In this document: positions 7,359 to 7,711 of the stretch, one piece after another
Numbering within the stretch: position 1 is the stretch's first letter
Layout of the letters: each line of letters opens with the position of its first letter
DNA from: Prevotellaceae bacterium
GTDB lineage: Bacteria; Bacteroidota; Bacteroidia; Bacteroidales; UBA932
Length of the DNA: 7,711 nucleotides
Assembly (NCBI GenBank): GCA_031257455.1
Contig: JAIROQ010000175.1
Span: 1 to 7,711 of the forward strand
Reading direction: 5' to 3'
Made by a program: the position numbers and the translations under genes
Notes under the pieces: generated by a model
Databases searched by the model: none
What the model saw: only the letters and a program-made list of their open reading frames with translations
Told to the model about the DNA's origin: nothing

Positions 7359-7711
7359 TCAGTTACAGCATACACCAACGTACCATTCGTTGAGGCCGCT
7401 GCCACTTATAATCACGTTGTAATATTGGTAGCCTAGACTAGTGCACCACGCCTGGGTTGAGCTGTCATTGCATGTGCTTGCACACAAGTTGCAACTGCAG
7501 TATGTAGCGTCAGCCCCAACCCTTTTGCAATTCGAGGATTTCACTGCACTGCACCCAGACGTACAAGCGGTATTTGTATATGTGTTGTACGAAGCATTAA
7601 TAGAATTGCCGCATTGGTTTCGCAACTGCACATAAGCGGTATTGCAGGCTCCCGTACATGCGCCATCATTAGTAGTATATGTTGAATTGGTCTTGCACGA
7701 GCCGCTGCAAT
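7359..7711 (-). CDS. Cysteine-rich repeat protein, C-terminal part (gene continues beyond the window)
   Basis: I do not recognise this protein. The frame is open from the right edge to a TGA at 7359-7361, giving 116 visible codons; the GTG at 7629-7631 is internal and not a good start. Fifteen residues are Cys. Four C-x3-C pairs (CSGSC, CTGAC, CTSGC, CASTC) recur with 12-15 residues before three of them, and TYTTNDGACTGAC resembles TYTNTACTSGC, suggesting degenerate units of about 27-30 residues. Asn, Thr and Ser are abundant and no long hydrophobic stretch is visible. The end, with ISGSGLNEWYVGVCCN, has no repeat. Such composition fits a secreted or surface protein held by disulfides, but the N-terminus and any signal peptide are outside the window. 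It faces the same way as pyrG, 301 bases upstream of the pyrG start. Confidence 0.65.
   Translation of the reverse strand, partial: CSGSCKTNSTYTTNDGACTGACNTAYVQLRNQCGNSINASYNTYTNTACTSGCSAVKSSNCKRVGADATYCSCNLCASTCNDSSTQAWCTSLGYQYYNVIISGSGLNEWYVGVCCN

Noticed and set aside
7253..7393. 46-codon + strand frame beginning MKAYAGHGATKTAFGK
   Set aside because: No recognisable family or ribosome binding site, it runs through an inverted repeat, and it overlaps the end of the cysteine-rich gene on the other strand.
7441..7635. + strand 64-codon frame opposite the cysteine-rich gene
   Set aside because: It is contained in the antisense of a longer open frame with a clear repeated cysteine pattern; no independent support.

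Overview
The window reads as chromosomal DNA from a member of the Bacteroidota, most likely the order Bacteroidales. Three things point there. The ribosomal proteins (an L13 beginning MDTQSYKT, an S2 beginning MSRTNFQELLDAGVHFGHMK) resemble the Bacteroidales forms as I remember them. The promoter before rplM fits the Bacteroidota consensus (TTTG, 19 bases, TAnnTTTG). Most genes also lack a Shine-Dalgarno sequence and have A/T-rich leaders. No species can be named from the sequence alone.

Left part (1-2930, + strand): a translation operon rplM-rpsI-rpsB-tsf (L13, S9, S2, EF-Ts) with a promoter at its head and a strong intrinsic terminator at its end. The 226-base spacer between rpsI and rpsB is unusually structured. 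The last 19 bases of rpsI sense codons have a perfect complement in the spacer, split by a 32-base segment that holds its own small hairpin, so the RNA could fold as a three-way junction around the rpsI stop codon.

Middle (2931-3866): a short intergenic zone with what may be the decayed start of a small Bacteroidota protein, a terminator facing left, and msrA (peptide methionine sulfoxide reductase A) on the - strand with a possible -7 promoter element.

Right part (3867-7090, - strand): pyrG (CTP synthase) followed after 50 bases by guaA (GMP synthase), probably one transcript. Both enzymes take an amide nitrogen from glutamine through a class I amidotransferase domain, in the last steps toward CTP and GMP. 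A heptameric repeat array runs through the pyrG stop codon, and a second heptamer array abuts the likely pyrG promoter.

Right edge (7091-7711): a 268-base non-coding stretch packed with short tandem, direct and inverted repeats, then the C-terminal part of an unrecognised, very cysteine-rich protein on the - strand that continues beyond the window. Most of the window is core housekeeping sequence. I see no new defence or mobile system. The items most worth following up are the rpsI/rpsB RNA structure, the repeats around pyrG, the cysteine-rich protein and the possible gene remnant at 2986.
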